Origin: Siphonodentalium dalli
Lineage: Eukaryota; Mollusca; Scaphopoda; Gadilida; Siphonodentaliidae
Assembly (NCBI GenBank): GCA_032622095.1
Contig: CP136069.1
Coordinates: 67,107,319-67,171,318 of the forward strand
DNA: 64,000 bases
Direction of reading: 5' to 3'
Under the pieces are notes generated by a model. That model worked only from the letters and a program-made list of their open reading frames with translations, searched no databases and had not been told where the DNA came from. The translations under genes were made by a program, and so were the position numbers. Below are positions 22,801 through 37,800 of the stretch, one piece after another (the first letter of the stretch is position 1; each line of letters begins with the position of its first letter).

Positions 22801-25800
22801 CTCAGTCGTTTTTTATCAATCTCCGTGAAACTTGGCACAGACATCAACCACTATGTGAACCTGTGCACCTGCGATTATGACGTCTGTCAGACTTTTTTTG
22901 GTGGAGTTATTCCCCTTTTTCGACTTAGAGCTTTCCGATGAATGGCAACAAGCCATTCTGAAAAGTTACCCATAATTCTGCTGTGGTTAAGGAGTCGATT
23001 AATTAGGGCATTACTGTATCTGCCTCCTCACACAATTAATTTGACATAAACAATAAATAAAATATAAATATGGCAGTTCATTTAATCCAGTGATCTGACC
23101 TCTTCAACTCGACATGATACTACAGTCAGATAATGAGGTCCCCCGAGGGTGAATTTAGATCTAGACTCAGATGTAAGTTCCCAGATGGTGAATATTGTGA
23201 TATGCCCCTCAATTATGCAATGTTTCATGTGTCAATTTGGGGATATAGAGAAACTAAACTAAAAAAGAAAAAAATCTTTGTATTAAAGGCACAGATTGCC
23301 TCCACACTGGGTAATGCTGTTAAAATAGTTACATCTGTTAAAACTGCCATAACAGAAAGAATATTGAAATACTGACATATTTTTTTCTTATACCAATCAT
23401 AAATATCGCTTAAATAGTATGTTATTGTCAAACTCATACGCTTTGTTTTGTTATAAAAAGCCAAAAATGTTACAGAACCTGGCTTTTGTTTGCATAACAC
23501 AGCATACAATCTTGACAATAACATACTATTTATGCGATATTTATTATTGTTATAAGAACAAAATATATCTATATTTTAATATTCTTTCTGTTTATGGCAG
23601 TTTTAATGGATGTGACTATTTTAACAGCAATACCCACCGCGAAGGCCATCCATGCCTTTAAAAGAAGTTTCTAAAGAAATTAAAAAACAATAATTTGATA
23701 ATAAAGATACTTTCAGAGAAGATGAGGCTTGAGCAGAATGAGGTCTCCGTAGGATAAATTTGGTGATGCTACCCCAATCTCGGGACCTCATTTTACAAAT
23801 GTCCTACATCATTTTCTCAGGCATGATAATATGTATTTATAAATTTTAGGCTTTGGAGATGAATAGAAATGACACATGGGCGGCTCATACTGTCTGTCAT
23901 GTGATAGAACATACGGGTACGGCAGACGATGGTATAACCTTCGCAAGTGGAACCCACGATGATTGGAAGGTTTGTTGTTAAGTCTTTTGATTTTGAAAAC
24001 GGGAGACGTGCTAAGTACTGTTTGCTACAATTTGAGGTCAGGTGTGCTACAAACCTTTCCACAGCTGTCAGTCAAATAACTATTAGCAGACATTTTCTAA
24101 CAATCATCGCCTGAGCTGGTTGCTTGCACATGCTGCACTGAAAATTCTTTGTTCGTCCTTTGTTCATATTTTTCCTAAACTCTGGAACAACTTAGAAACC
24201 TCGTTTAAATCAACTCGTCCTAGATCAAAATTTAAACATGAATTATATGATGAATATATTGATAGTTATTTAGACACTGTTAAATGTAAAAACCTTCACT
24301 GCTTTGACTGCTACACATTTATGTATGAATAGTCCATATTGCCCTTTACTCCAGGAATTTTTTTCAAGAAATTTATTACTTTTAGTCTAATTGAATTGAA
24401 TCTATGACAAGAAGACTCGGATCACCGCAAATATAAAATAATATCTATCTCATCAGTCATTATCAGTCATTTTCAGTCATCTCTCTGGTCATCCATAATA
24501 TCTATAATTTATATATTAAAATTATGATAAATATTTTCATTTGGATGACTATAGTTAGAACTATAACTGAAGAAATGTATTTTAGTCTTATATGATAAAT
24601 AGCCTGGCAGGCCAAATAAGAAATACCATATTGTCCTGGGGTAGCTCAGAGTCGGAATATGTTTACTCTATGGGAGGTGTAGGAAGACGACCAGTTGGTC
24701 ATACCACCTCCCTGTGATATATACCATATTTTATTGATTTTGTACACTTTATTGTTATGTTGGTTATATATTACTAAATAAATTATTATCTATCTATTAT
24801 CTAATTTTAATACCCACGCAAACTTTCAGTTTTAAATTGCCTATATTCCAACAACATTTTTGTTGTCAAATCATAACGTACTGAAATTTCCATTTGCGCC
24901 ATAATGTTGAAAATTCATACATACATTGGTTTCTGGATGATAACTTTAGATAGAATCAACTGAATGGAGTGAAATTTGGAATGTAGGTTTACTAGCACAA
25001 AATACAGGTCAAGTTGGAATTCAAGTTCAGCCCGCCAATTTTCACTTGTCTTTCATGGCCCTTTTTGTTGGAATTTGCACTTAATTCGTTTGTATTTTTT
25101 GTGACTCCAATGCATCCTTATGGGACATATAATGCTCATAGAAAGTTAGTTCAGGTATCTATCGACCTACATCGATACCAGGAAAAGTTCAAAAGTGAAT
25201 ATTATAAGGTATATTTTGTGGTCAAAACTACAAAGTTGTTTCAATCGGAATTATTAATATTACAGATGAGGCACCTGGCAGATCACATGTTCTGGCATTG
25301 GTGTTTGTTCCATATAGATAAGGTAAGGTCATTAGTAGGGGTGCCACGATTAATCGTATAATCGATGATCCGTTGATAAAGCCGATAATCGATTACCATT
25401 TCCATCGCCGATTAATCTGCGTTATTTATTTCGGACATCAGAAAATGCCGTGTATTATTGAATACCGTGTTTGTTTTACACAGTTTAATCTACAACCGAG
25501 GTGTTAACATCCTTTGATCGCGTATCAAAGAGATTCCAATAACATGAGTACTACTAATATATGTTGCAAACAGTCGGCAGTTCATTTGATGATGCGACAT
25601 GGTTTCTCGTCGGGTCGTTGTATATTCTACATATTGGCTGCACTGCAGATTTGAACACATTGCGACAGCGTTGTATATTTATACTTGAAAGGTGGCACTA
25701 TGTCTTTGAAATGTTCCGAAAGTCACCGTGTTCAATGAACTGAATGCACTCGCCCTTGAATCTGATTGGACCAATGGGAAGTTGATTGACATTCTCTCTA

Positions 25801-28800
25801 AAACCAGGGAACCAATATATATGGCATTTTAATCAGCGATGTTCTCCTCAATGCAATTGCGAGTGTACTTTGTTTGCATGAGTACAAATGTATACTTAGA
25901 AGTTACTAGTAAAGGCTATCGCATATCGTGTTGTGAATGCTGAATGAAACTGTCTATTATCCAATACTCAGCTTGTTCTGGGTCCTGCAATTTGCAGGTG
26001 GGGGCACACGTTTGTGATTGTTAACCACGCTCTGGAAGATTTTATGAAACTTATATGGTCATTGTCATCACAATTTTAATGTTTTGAGTACCCAGCTTTG
26101 GAAATGTGTATCTCCGTCAAAGGTATCTTGCCCACTGAACTATATGGTATATTATCCCAAGTAGGAGGGGTTAACTCTCCGAGTTGAAAAAACAGTACGA
26201 AATTCTATGGTACATATCCTCTGTCATGTTCATGACCCGTGTAATCACGTGATTTCTGACACGTAGTGAAGTATTCGCCTTATTTTTTTCCCTCCTCACC
26301 ATGGACGGGCGCAAAAAGAATCTCTCCAAGAATACGAAGCTAAGTTGCAGTTTGTATAGCAAAAACAGTTTTGCTTTTGTTTTATACAAACAACATTATT
26401 TCTTTGCTTATAGTTGAAAATTATGTACAATTCACATAAAGATTACGCGGTTTTGTTCCGAATATAAGATCGGAATCGGATGACTCGTTTCGTTTTAACG
26501 GACTTTGTCTTCCATAATTTTAATCGGTCAATGAAGTAATATCCGTTGTTTATGCCGACAATATCAGAGTTTCTGGCCTATTAACGACAGAACATTCGAG
26601 GCACCATTGGATATGACTAAAGACGCTGATCGTTTTCTTTATAACAAATCTATGGCATACAGGTGACATATAATTTAAGTTACCACGTGCGTTGACGGTG
26701 GTTAAAGGTATCACGAAATTAGGTGACTTACTTTCAAGTTAATTTTTTCGTTTTACGGCTTTATTTAGACGTTGACAATCATCGTCTGGTGTAAAACTGA
26801 AGACAAAAGCACTGTTTTAACGCTTGTGAAATACGCTGATAGGATTGTAAAATCCTGAATGTCAATTTGAACCTTTTTAACCCGGGATGATTAACAATGG
26901 AGCTGTTACTGCCTTGGTTGGCACAGGCATGGTAACATAACACAACAGGTGTATTTGTGATTGTTCGTAATCACATTAATTACTTTCACAGGACTGCTAA
27001 TCGAGGTAAGAACAGGTTCATGAATCGCCTTCCCCGTAGCTCCCCTTGACGTCGCTTCCCTCGTTTCGAGGTCCCAAGAATAGAGAACGAAAGTCGATAT
27101 ATAGGGTTCCTCTAATTGGCGTAATTAGCACTCGGAGCGATAGTCACACCACACAGGACGCGGGTTGGGGCTACCCATCGAACCCGTAGCTCACACGAGT
27201 TGCTTCCCCTAGGACACGGACAAACTCGCGGGGAAGGATCCAGAGAATTTTTGTTTGGGGACACCTGTTCTGTATTTGAGTATGTGCCCATATAAATTTG
27301 GATGTTAAAATATTCAGTACTGGATACTTGATTGTGCAAATAATGGCTCCATATTATAGACTATATATCATCTGCGGGCTGATGATTTGCATTACTAGTA
27401 CATTTTGTTGAATTATAGAAAAATTCCTTGAAAATATGGAAGATCCAACTTGAATAAATACTATCTACATGGAATTTGGGGACATTTGGGTCTCTATAGT
27501 TTGGGCACCCAAACCTGTAACAGGTATCAAAACATCCCTGGATCCTTCTCTGACTTGCCGATATATCGTGTTCCTCTAATTGGCGTAATTAGCACTCGGG
27601 GCGATAGTCACACCAAACAGGGCGCGGGTTGGGGCTACCCATTGAACCCATTAGTCACATTGGTGCTCTCCCTGGACTATCGAACGGGACGTCAATCTGC
27701 TTCCTCGGGTTGACCGTTGGCTGTTGCCCAGGACGGCTGTGACCACTGAGCTCTACTAATACTCGACACACGCCGTCCATCGCTACAAGTCGTCATCTCG
27801 GGGTCAGCGCGGCTGGGGGATACACCCTCAGTGGTCCCTGACCATGCTCTCCGGTGCCTTATGATAATAGTGTGTGGGAATTTGGGCTAAAATTACTAGT
27901 AGAATGGCCATTTTACTTTGTCTCAATTCAAATTAGACATTTTCTCTAAAAAATTATTACGTTTACGCTATTATTTGGCACCTGAAAGTTTATCCTCCAT
28001 GCCTTCTGCCCCAGCTGGGCTTGGAATGGGATCACAGTTCACAGGCTTGTTTCCTCCTTATTATAAGTCACCACTTCCGGGGGCTTGGCAGACAGGTTAC
28101 TGGCCGCATTCTGGCCAACAGCTGCCAGTAACTTCGGGTTTGATTTTAAATGAAAACAAAAGATCTTATTCCCTGACACCATTATAGCAGGAATCTTGCT
28201 TGGGAACTGGTACCTACTAACCTCCCATCGCCAGTTCGGTCGGTTGGATATCGGGATCAGTCGAGCTGCTGCTCCATCGCCGAGATGTACAGGCTCTGGA
28301 CATTCCTCCGGGGTCCCCAATGACCAGACCTCACATGCAATTATAAATGAAGCTTGTCGTGGTGTATTGTGCTGTTAACACCCCATCGACGGATGGAGAT
28401 CAGGATCAGATCGAGCAGTCGCTCCAGCACGAGGTGAAAGGGCTTTCGACATTCCTTTCGGGTCACCTTTACATGCGCTTACGAGGGAGCTCAGTTAGTT
28501 GTTCAGTGTTCTCTGATGCAGCCAAGCGCAGGAAGAAAATTAATGTCGAATTTTGATTAGCAAATAACCTCAGATTGACATGATTTGATAGTATTGTTCT
28601 ACAATCATTTACATTTTAACAGAACATCAGAGTGCTTTCCCTTGTTTCGAGGGTTCCAAGGAAGAGATAGAAACCTTTACGACCAGGACACTGTCACTTG
28701 TCGATGTATAGTGTTCCCTTCATTGGCGTAATTAGCACTCAGGATGATAGTCCCACCAAACAGGTCGCGGGTTGGGGCTACCCATCGAACCCATTGGCCG

Positions 28801-31800
28801 CATTTGGTGGGCTTTCTGGACTATCGACAGGGACTCCAAGTCGGATACTACGGGACGACTGTTGGCATACCCTGGGACAGTCAAATGAGGAAATAGGATC
28901 CAAGTTGCATGGCTTTTGTTAGCATTTGGGTAGCAACTTGCCCTGTGATGCCGGTCAATTTGTACCCTGCACAAACGTCGTCAGAGCTGGTTGGTTATGC
29001 CATCGGACTGCACACTTGGCGACCTGGGTTCGACCATCCTGAGAGGTATTCAACCATTTTACTGTTCTCGGGTTGGGATGTGTTCAACTTCTTACTTTAT
29101 AAGTTGTTGCTTCTTTCCATGTTCCATTCAGCTCTTTCATGGTCACGGGCTTTGCTGGAGAATGTCTATAGTCATTCATATCACTAGATTAGTATATGAC
29201 TCTCGCCCTTTCATTTTCCTGACTTTTAAGACGTGTTCTGGACTGGTTCGGGTGCTCGATAGGGTAAATATTTTCATCTCGATTTGGGACGCAAGAATCA
29301 GAGATAAACAAGCATACATGCTTTATCTCCGACCTCGCTGTGTTTCCGTAATAGATACGAATGACATATATTTTGTCTTCAGGTTGCTTTCAGTGCTAAC
29401 TCAACATGGATTTCACTTTTGTTGTCCAGTCATACATAGATGAGTCCATTATCCATGGTTCGACATATGCTCAATTTCAGAACACTGTTGACATGAGGTC
29501 TAGTTCAGCACCCCACTCGGGCTTAATGGGCAACACGGCGTATTAGCAGCGTGGAAAAGAAGAACGAAATGGCTTCTGTGATATCGGCCTTTGCGTCTAA
29601 TACGTCATTCTTCTTATGGGCTCGGTTGTCGGTACATAATGGTTTTGTTTTCCCTGATAGTGCTTGATTCGCCTAGTGCTCATTTAACATACTAAGACAG
29701 GTCCTTTGCTGACCTCAGCGATTGCCAATGCAGGATAATGTTGCACCTGTGGGGCATCATATGAATCGTGTTGGGCACACTTCATAAAGCCGGATGAAAC
29801 TTCTTGCCAGATGCTTCTCCTCGTGCGAGATTCATTAGCATTGGGTGTCGGATGCCAGATCATATGATCCGCCCTCTCGATTCGCACTTCGGGCGATGGT
29901 TGTCTCCGGAACAGGGTCCCATTGAAAGGGCACCCCATCCTTACCAGAAGGGATATCTTGCGCCATCGACTCGTCGGGGACCAGTCAGCAGAGCTCGAAC
30001 AGTTAGGGCGTGGTGTCGGGGATTAGATACGCCCCTGTATATATCGGACGGTCAATTGTGGTAACGACTGTGGCTGAGTGATCAACAGACAATGCATGTG
30101 ATTACGCACGCGCTATTATATGCGCGTGAGTGAACTGTGAATGTGACAATATGTGCTTGTGTTATTGAATGAGATTGTGATTATGTAGCTGATAGTAAAG
30201 GTGATATATGCAGTACTTCGTTTGTCCGACTTCTTCGATCTTCCCGATATTTATCCGTACTTCCCGACATTTGGTCCCTCGAACCGGATCTTGGACACAA
30301 CATGAATTCGACAAAGGAACGCATGAGCATAACGATATGGACACATCTCTTCGATGACACGCTAGATCTTATTCGCAAGGCCGATGTTCTCATGGATTTT
30401 CAATCTCTGGAATGCGCAGAGGAACTCTTAGACATTCAATTGCTGATCAGAACTAATGTTAAAGCCCTAGGTCGATCATCCTGGGATATAATAGAACACA
30501 TAGAGAATGACGATGCTTATTTAAGAGAAGCTGACCTTATAGAGGATGCCATGCGAGGTGTGCGAGACAGGTGTTCCATGATTGGACAGTATCTTGATGG
30601 ACATCTTGATGTAAGAGACACGTGCACAACCCAGCTAGTTCGATATTTCCCGTCCACGGAAGCAGACCACCCGGAATGTACTGTACCAGCTTCGTTTGGT
30701 GACAGAAGTTCAGCCGACGTCCATGTGCCCAATGGTCTGAATTCAGTCAGTACAGAACCAGTTACAGTCGACTGTGCTTCACATGTTAGTGATACTATGA
30801 TCTCTATAGACGCATCGGTTTCAGGTTCTGAAACCCCCGACCATTCGATCCCTTGTCAGATAGATCCCCAGTCGGATGTGCTTGCTTTTGGTGCACATAC
30901 TAGTAGGTCGATATCACCAGATGACCAACCGACTTCACCCATGTATAACCTAGCGACACCGGGTATATTGATGGCAGCTGCTACATGTATTCCCCTCGTC
31001 GGAGAGACCTCGACCGATCTTGATACTCGCAATTCTTCTGAACCACCCGAGAGCGATGCGTGTGAATATGTGATTGATGTGCCATACGGTTCACAGACAC
31101 TGGACAGTCTTCTGTCTGCTGGATATTCGAACTCGATCATTGATTCGCATGATGTATTTGCGTATGTTGCTTTAGGTCTTCCAGACGTGTGTTCTGTATT
31201 TGAGTGTGAATTATATGTACCGTGCATGCCTGGTCTAAGATCCTTGGCAATCCCGACTAAGTTATCTTTTGGACGTACTTTCAAGATCTCCACAGCGTGT
31301 CTAACATTGAATGGATATTTCAACGCAAAACTGACCTCTTCTCTGCTTGTGAATTTGGACTTCTGTTCGGTGCCCCCGGAGGATGTCGGGGATTAGATAC
31401 GCCCCTGTATATATCGGACGGTCAATTGTGGTAACGACTGTGGCTGAGTGATCAACAGACAATGCATGTGATTACGCACGCGCTATTATATGCGCGTGAG
31501 TGAACTGTGAATGTGACAATATGTGCTTGTGTTATTGAATGAGATTGTGATTATGTAGCTGATAGTAAAGGTGATATATGCAGTACTTCGTTTGTCCGAC
31601 TTCTTCGATCTTCCCGATATTTATCCGTACTTCCCGACACGTGGTGGCCCTTGGTCTGCTTTTCATTACATACCTGCCGTCGGTTTCTGCTGGTTTTGGG
31701 CTTGTGCCACAATCCTGATGCATCGTTAGTCCAATTTTTGTTTTTGTGGATTTCCACCTTAACGACATTGGAATTTCGGTTCCGGGCTGCCTTTCTGTCA

Positions 31801-34800
31801 TGGATTCAGTAGCCTGTGATTGGTCAGTTGGGTTTAACTGTGTTGGTGGGCATTTCCACATTTGGGAACGTCATCAGGGAAAAATGACATGGCTTATTGC
31901 ATCTAAGTCGGTCATATCTCTAACTCCAGGCTTCAAACTAAGTTTTCTGCTGTGAAACTCCAATTCTGAGCCCTGTTTTTCATACGGCCTGAGCCTTGCA
32001 ACGTATGTCTGTGTAATTCCCATTCGCTTCCCAGTTAGACTATTGGTCAATGATACCTCCTCCTTATCGACAATGGCGTGTCTCCAAGTAGTTGGTGTCG
32101 GGCCCTTTCTTGGGAGCTTGCAGCTGGTTTTTCATCGGGCTCTCATCGTGTACTGGGACACGGCCCAACCCACTCAAGATTTGGTTCGGGGGTTGGTTCT
32201 ATTGTTTTTAAGGGGGGTCTTCGTTATTACTTGCGGCTTTTGCTGCCTGGGTTAGCCTGTTAGGTGCGGTATTAGTATTTAGCCATCCCTGGGTTATAAT
32301 ACCCGGCTGGGGATTTCTTGTCAACAGGTATTTTTCTAGTTCCATTTCCTTAGAACATGGATGCTTCTCCCCTTTCGGGGGGGGGGGGGGGGGGGGGGGG
32401 GGGGAGTCTTAAACTCTTAAGTGGCCACTTTTTGTTCGTTTGAGCTTGCTGACAGGTATTAGTTTTAGGATGGAATATTACATTGGCTTATGGTCCTATT
32501 GTGCATGTGTGTATATATATATATGTATATACATATATATCTATATGTCTTTGCATGTATATGTATATATTGTAGGTTATCAGGTCAATCCAGTTCTTTG
32601 ATTCAGATGCATAGCGGTGTTTTTGTTTCCTCGTGGCCTCCACCTGTTAGAAAATTCTATGCTTTACCATATAGTTCAGTGGGCAAGATACCTTTGACGG
32701 AGATACAATATTTTCCTAAATAAGTAAAATATATATCTCCTAGAAGTATCTTGCCCACTGAACGCTGAGCTCCCTCCCAGGGTTTCACACCCACCCCGCT
32801 CACGAGGAATGTCCTACTGGGGATAAAAAATGTGGCGATTACTTCACTACGTGTCAGAAATCACGTGATTACACGGATCATGAACATGACAGAAGATATG
32901 TACCATAGAATTTCGTACGTTTTTTTCAACTCGGAGAGTTAACCCCTCCTACTTGGGATAATATACCATATAGTTCAGTGGGCAAGATACTTCTAGGAGA
33001 TATATATTTTACTTATTTAGGAAAATATTGTATTTGTTTGTGTTCAGTGCTGCTAAGATAACAATTCCTTTAGATAAAAGTGACCTTATCTCGTCAGCCT
33101 ATTTCTGGCCAGATGGCGTGTACAGTCGCCCTTGTGAAATCTTCATCATCAGGACAATAACTTTTCAAACACGAACCATCATGGATAGTATTCATAGTAA
33201 TGATCTCAGCAGTGAATCACTGTCGTATACATATGTCAATATGCTTTCGTGGAATGCAACTGGCATTTCTTCTAGTGCCACATATTTGAATTGTTTGCTC
33301 AATCAGTTTGAATACGATGTCATAGGTATTTCAGAGCATTGGCTCAACCCAGAGAAATTATATCTGCTGAATGACATACATAACAATTACACCAGTATCG
33401 GTAAATGTGGTAGAACTGTTGTGACAAAAACATGTGGTACATATTGCCGCGATGGTGTAGCGATTCTCGTCAACAAGAAATATGCATGTAACTTTGCCAG
33501 TGTAAACGTTGAAAACGAATGTATAATTGGAATTCGGATTCGCCTGGGATATAACAATTTTATTTTCATATTCCAGGTGTACCTACCTAACTCCAATTAT
33601 CCAGTCGATGAATTTACAAAATGCCTTTCAGATCTCAAGGACCTCATACATGAGTTCTCCTCTCATGGGTCTATATTTCTAATGGGTGACTTTAATGCCC
33701 ATTTACCTCGTACAAGTACCAAAACTCAGTTAGTTCCCAAAGAACCTAGAACAAATTCTAGATCACTACTCCTGAGATATTTTCTGTCTGAACACAATAT
33801 GTTATCGCTAATGACATTACCGATATGCAGCGGTCCAAATATGTCTTTTGTTCCATACTCATCTCTTGTTTCATCATCATCATTGATTGATCACATTATT
33901 GTTCATGAATGTAAGTGTGCTTTGATGCATAACGTTGAAATTCTTGACGACGACGCTATTAACACATCAAACCACCGACCTGTGAGATGCACCGCTGCTA
34001 TCCCATGTCCCACGAACAATAACTCTAATTCACGTTGAAAACTTGTGAACTGGATGAAGCTTGACACCGAAATGTACAAAAGTATCATACGTGAGAAAAT
34101 GTCAACGCTGTCAGTGTCCGTTAGCTCAACACATGATATAAATGTTCTCAATTCACAATTAGTTAATGTATTGTTATTGGCAGCAGATGCAGCCAGTCCC
34201 CAACTTCGCAAACGACGTAACTGCAAACCACATTGGAACAGCAAACTGAGTGAACTACACTCTGACATGATAAAATATCGGAAAGCTTGGCTTTTTGTTG
34301 GTCGCCCTAACAACGTTTCTAACACCACTTTTCGAGCATACCGCGAGAAGAAACGTCAGTTTCGTAGGGCTCATCGAATAGCCGTTAAGAAATATTTAAC
34401 AGATTCAAAGCGACAAATAGAAATCTTTGCTAAAGATGATCAGAAAAGTTTTTGGAAAGCTATTAAATCTAAGTGTCCAACATATGCATCTCCAGGTTCG
34501 GAAATGAATTTTGATGGTAAAATGTACAGAGATCCATTGGATATAGCTCAAGGTTGGCAACATTACTTTACTTCGCTCTACAAACACACTCCTCACTCTG
34601 ATCCGAACTTTGAACAGTCTATTCTTTCACAGGTTAACATTCTACTCAACAGTAACCACCCTGATAGCGAGGAAACCTGTCTGACGAGTCTAGTCTCCAT
34701 GGCAGAATTAATCGAGGCTATTAAATTTCTCAAGCCCAATAAGGCAGCTGGTATTGACAGAGTTGTAAACGAACATATTCTGAACTCTCCGCCGGAATTT

Positions 34801-37800
34801 CTTAACGTATTGTGCACACTATACTCGCTAATGTTAAAACATACCCACATCCCTCCCGATATGAAAAGGGGGATTATCGTACCAATATTCAAAGGTGACC
34901 CAAAGCCAGTACATGCCCCGGACAGTTATCGTGCAATCACGCTTCTGCCAGCCCTTTACAAACTTTTCGAGATAATTGTCCTCGATAGACTCTGATGTAG
35001 CAATATATTCAAGAACTTTCCAACCTCTATGCAGAACGGATTTCAGAGGGGCGTCGGTTGCTCAATAACCACATTCGAGCTACAGGAAGCCTGTGCGAAT
35101 GCAGAATGCAATGGGTCTCGACTCTCGAGTATATGCAGCGTTCCTTGATTCAAAGAAAGCGTTTGATCGCGTTTGGCATGAAGGGCTCATCTATAAATTA
35201 TCTCAAAAAGGTGTAGCGGGCGCTATGCTCAGAGTCATTTCAAACATGTACTCAGATGTACAGAGCCATGTTCTCTGTAATGGGATAACATCGGAAGCCT
35301 TCACAGTGGAGCAAGGAACAAGGCAAGGATAGGTAATGTCGCCATTCTTGTATCTTGTCTTTATTGATGAACTTGTGGAATCCCTGTCAGATACACGTGA
35401 TGGCGTTCACATTAGCTCTATTTCATGTTTGTCCCCTACGACGGCTGATGACATAACTATTCTCTCATTCACAGACGGAGGTCTCCGTAGACTCCTCAAC
35501 ATATGTCACCTATATAGTTTAAAGTGGCGCTTCGAGTTCTCACACGAGAAAAGCAAAGTTGTTGTAATTGGCACCTCCCAATACCGGCGTCACACTGAGG
35601 ATAGACCATGGGAGCTCGGACCCAGACATATCGCCAACGTAGAAGAAGTCTCTCATCTGGGTATTATTCAGAGCTCGACTGGTAAACAGAATCCGAAAGT
35701 TGAGAAGGCTACTGATATGCTACGCAAAGTATTCTTCTCAGCTTGTCGCTCACCTGTTACAACCGAGTTCTCTCCTTTAACCAACCTAAAGATTCTTAAG
35801 CATATCGTTATTCCTAAAGCTCTTTATGGCTGTGAATCATGGTGGGATTTGTCACATACGCAATATACCACGATAGAACGTGCTTATCGCATGTGTGTTA
35901 AGAATTTACAGCGCATTCCGAAACGCAGTAATACAATATTATCCCTATCACTACTCGGACTTCTCCCTATTGAGTACGAAATTCAGCGGAGAAAATTATT
36001 GTTTCTTGGAAAACTGATTAACTTACCACGGAATCACAGAGCAGCTCTCGATGTATTCCTATTCAATTATCACGGTAATCGAATATACGGTCGCCCGATG
36101 AAAGGATTTATAAAAGATATATCTGATACTCTCCATAAATTCAACTTATACCATTATCTTCCATCTTTTACGGAAACAGGTTTCTTCCCTACCCAGTCCA
36201 CTTGGAAGAAAATTGTCAGAGATTGTCTCTCTGCTCACTACTCACGCGAAGTGAGTCAGCGTGGTCAGAGAGACGATTCTCTATCTTTTCTCTTCAAGGT
36301 AAAACCCGACAACCAGTCACTGTGGCAGCTCTCTCGAGAAGAACCTGAGTATTTTCCAATTTGTATCAAGATGGCCAATATTTTGACCAAAACCACGTAT
36401 GACAATGACGCTCAATGCAATCGCTGCAACCAAACATATTCAAATCTCTTGTTTCATAGATATCTCGAGTGTACATCTGAGTTTACACAGATGGTACGGA
36501 ACACATTTTGGTATTCACTGATTGACATATTTGGAATTGAAACATTTACCTTTTTTGACAGCATGAATAGCGATACATTCCTTGCGTTTTGCCTAGGCGG
36601 GTGTATCCCAATGCAAATTGAACTGATTTGTGATGAATATCGTCTTTTCAAGCGATGTGTGAGGTTTATTTTCATCCTGTGTTCTGACTAAGTTTTATGA
36701 TGAAGACATCATATCGGATACTTCACTATATATATGTCTTAAACATCTTGTCTTGCAGCATATCATTCCCACAATGAATTTCTCAAGTTAAATTATATTG
36801 CATGTGTATATATGTCTTCATGTAACTTTTGTATAGTATATATATATAATGTATCATAATGGTCTCCATATTTGGAGGAATAAACATATCTCTCTCCCTA
36901 CTTGTGGCAAGTTGTGGCCAAACACAAAGAACTGGCTTCCTGGTTGGGTAAACACACAGTGGGTATAATAATGGGGCAGAAGGGGAACTTGTCATTCAAC
37001 AACCATGTCTTCCAAACTACATCAACGTTAAACACTCGAAACCAAAATAAAAGTTATCGAATGGCATTTTTTTTCACGTTTTACAGTACAGATTATAGTA
37101 TAAAGTTAAGTCACCATCTTATTTAATGCATAGACTACTATAGACTATAGATACGGGATTTACCGAGCTGTCTAAAATTGCCGAAATCTTTTGTTCCCTT
37201 CCTGATAACCCACACTGCTCACAAATAGTGTCATTTATGGGAATTTGGGGCAATAAAACAACAAGACTAGAAGTGTTATTATAATATTTTAATATTCACA
37301 TTTAATTGAAAAATTACTTTCTCAAAGTAACTTATACTTACCTTTACTTAATCTGGAAGCCGGGTATATTTCCCGATAATCGGCGTTAGATCGGCTTTCA
37401 CCTATTTCATCAGTTTTACTATCCCAATTTCTTGGGAATTTTGGTTTGCAAAGGGCCATATCCCAGTTTAAGCCCATTGGGTTTTTGAGCTAAAAAATAA
37501 AACAACGGCACCCTGGGCCTCAACCCGGGTCAGTACGGTATGTCAGACTTATTTTCAGGTACATACATCAAAAATTACACAACCATGTTCATCCCGTGAC
37601 TCTGTGAGTCCCGTGACCAACAAGTCTGCGACTGGGACACCACGGATCACGAGTGAGTGACTCGTGAGTGACGCGACTGTGCATGCAGCATGCGTCGATG
37701 CCAATCATGACTCTTTAAATTGTTGACCCTGCTTCCGTGAGGGCAGACATTAATATTCACGTTTTGTTCTATGAAAAGAAATCATATATTGGCTCTAATA

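Noticed and set aside
28983-29050. tRNA gene
   Set aside because: A- and B-box-like motifs are present but no cloverleaf or acceptor stem can be formed.
31532-31861. 109-codon minus-strand ORF over the 3' LTR
   Set aside because: Its C-terminal half is LTR sequence, repeated in the ORF over the 5' LTR; no domain.
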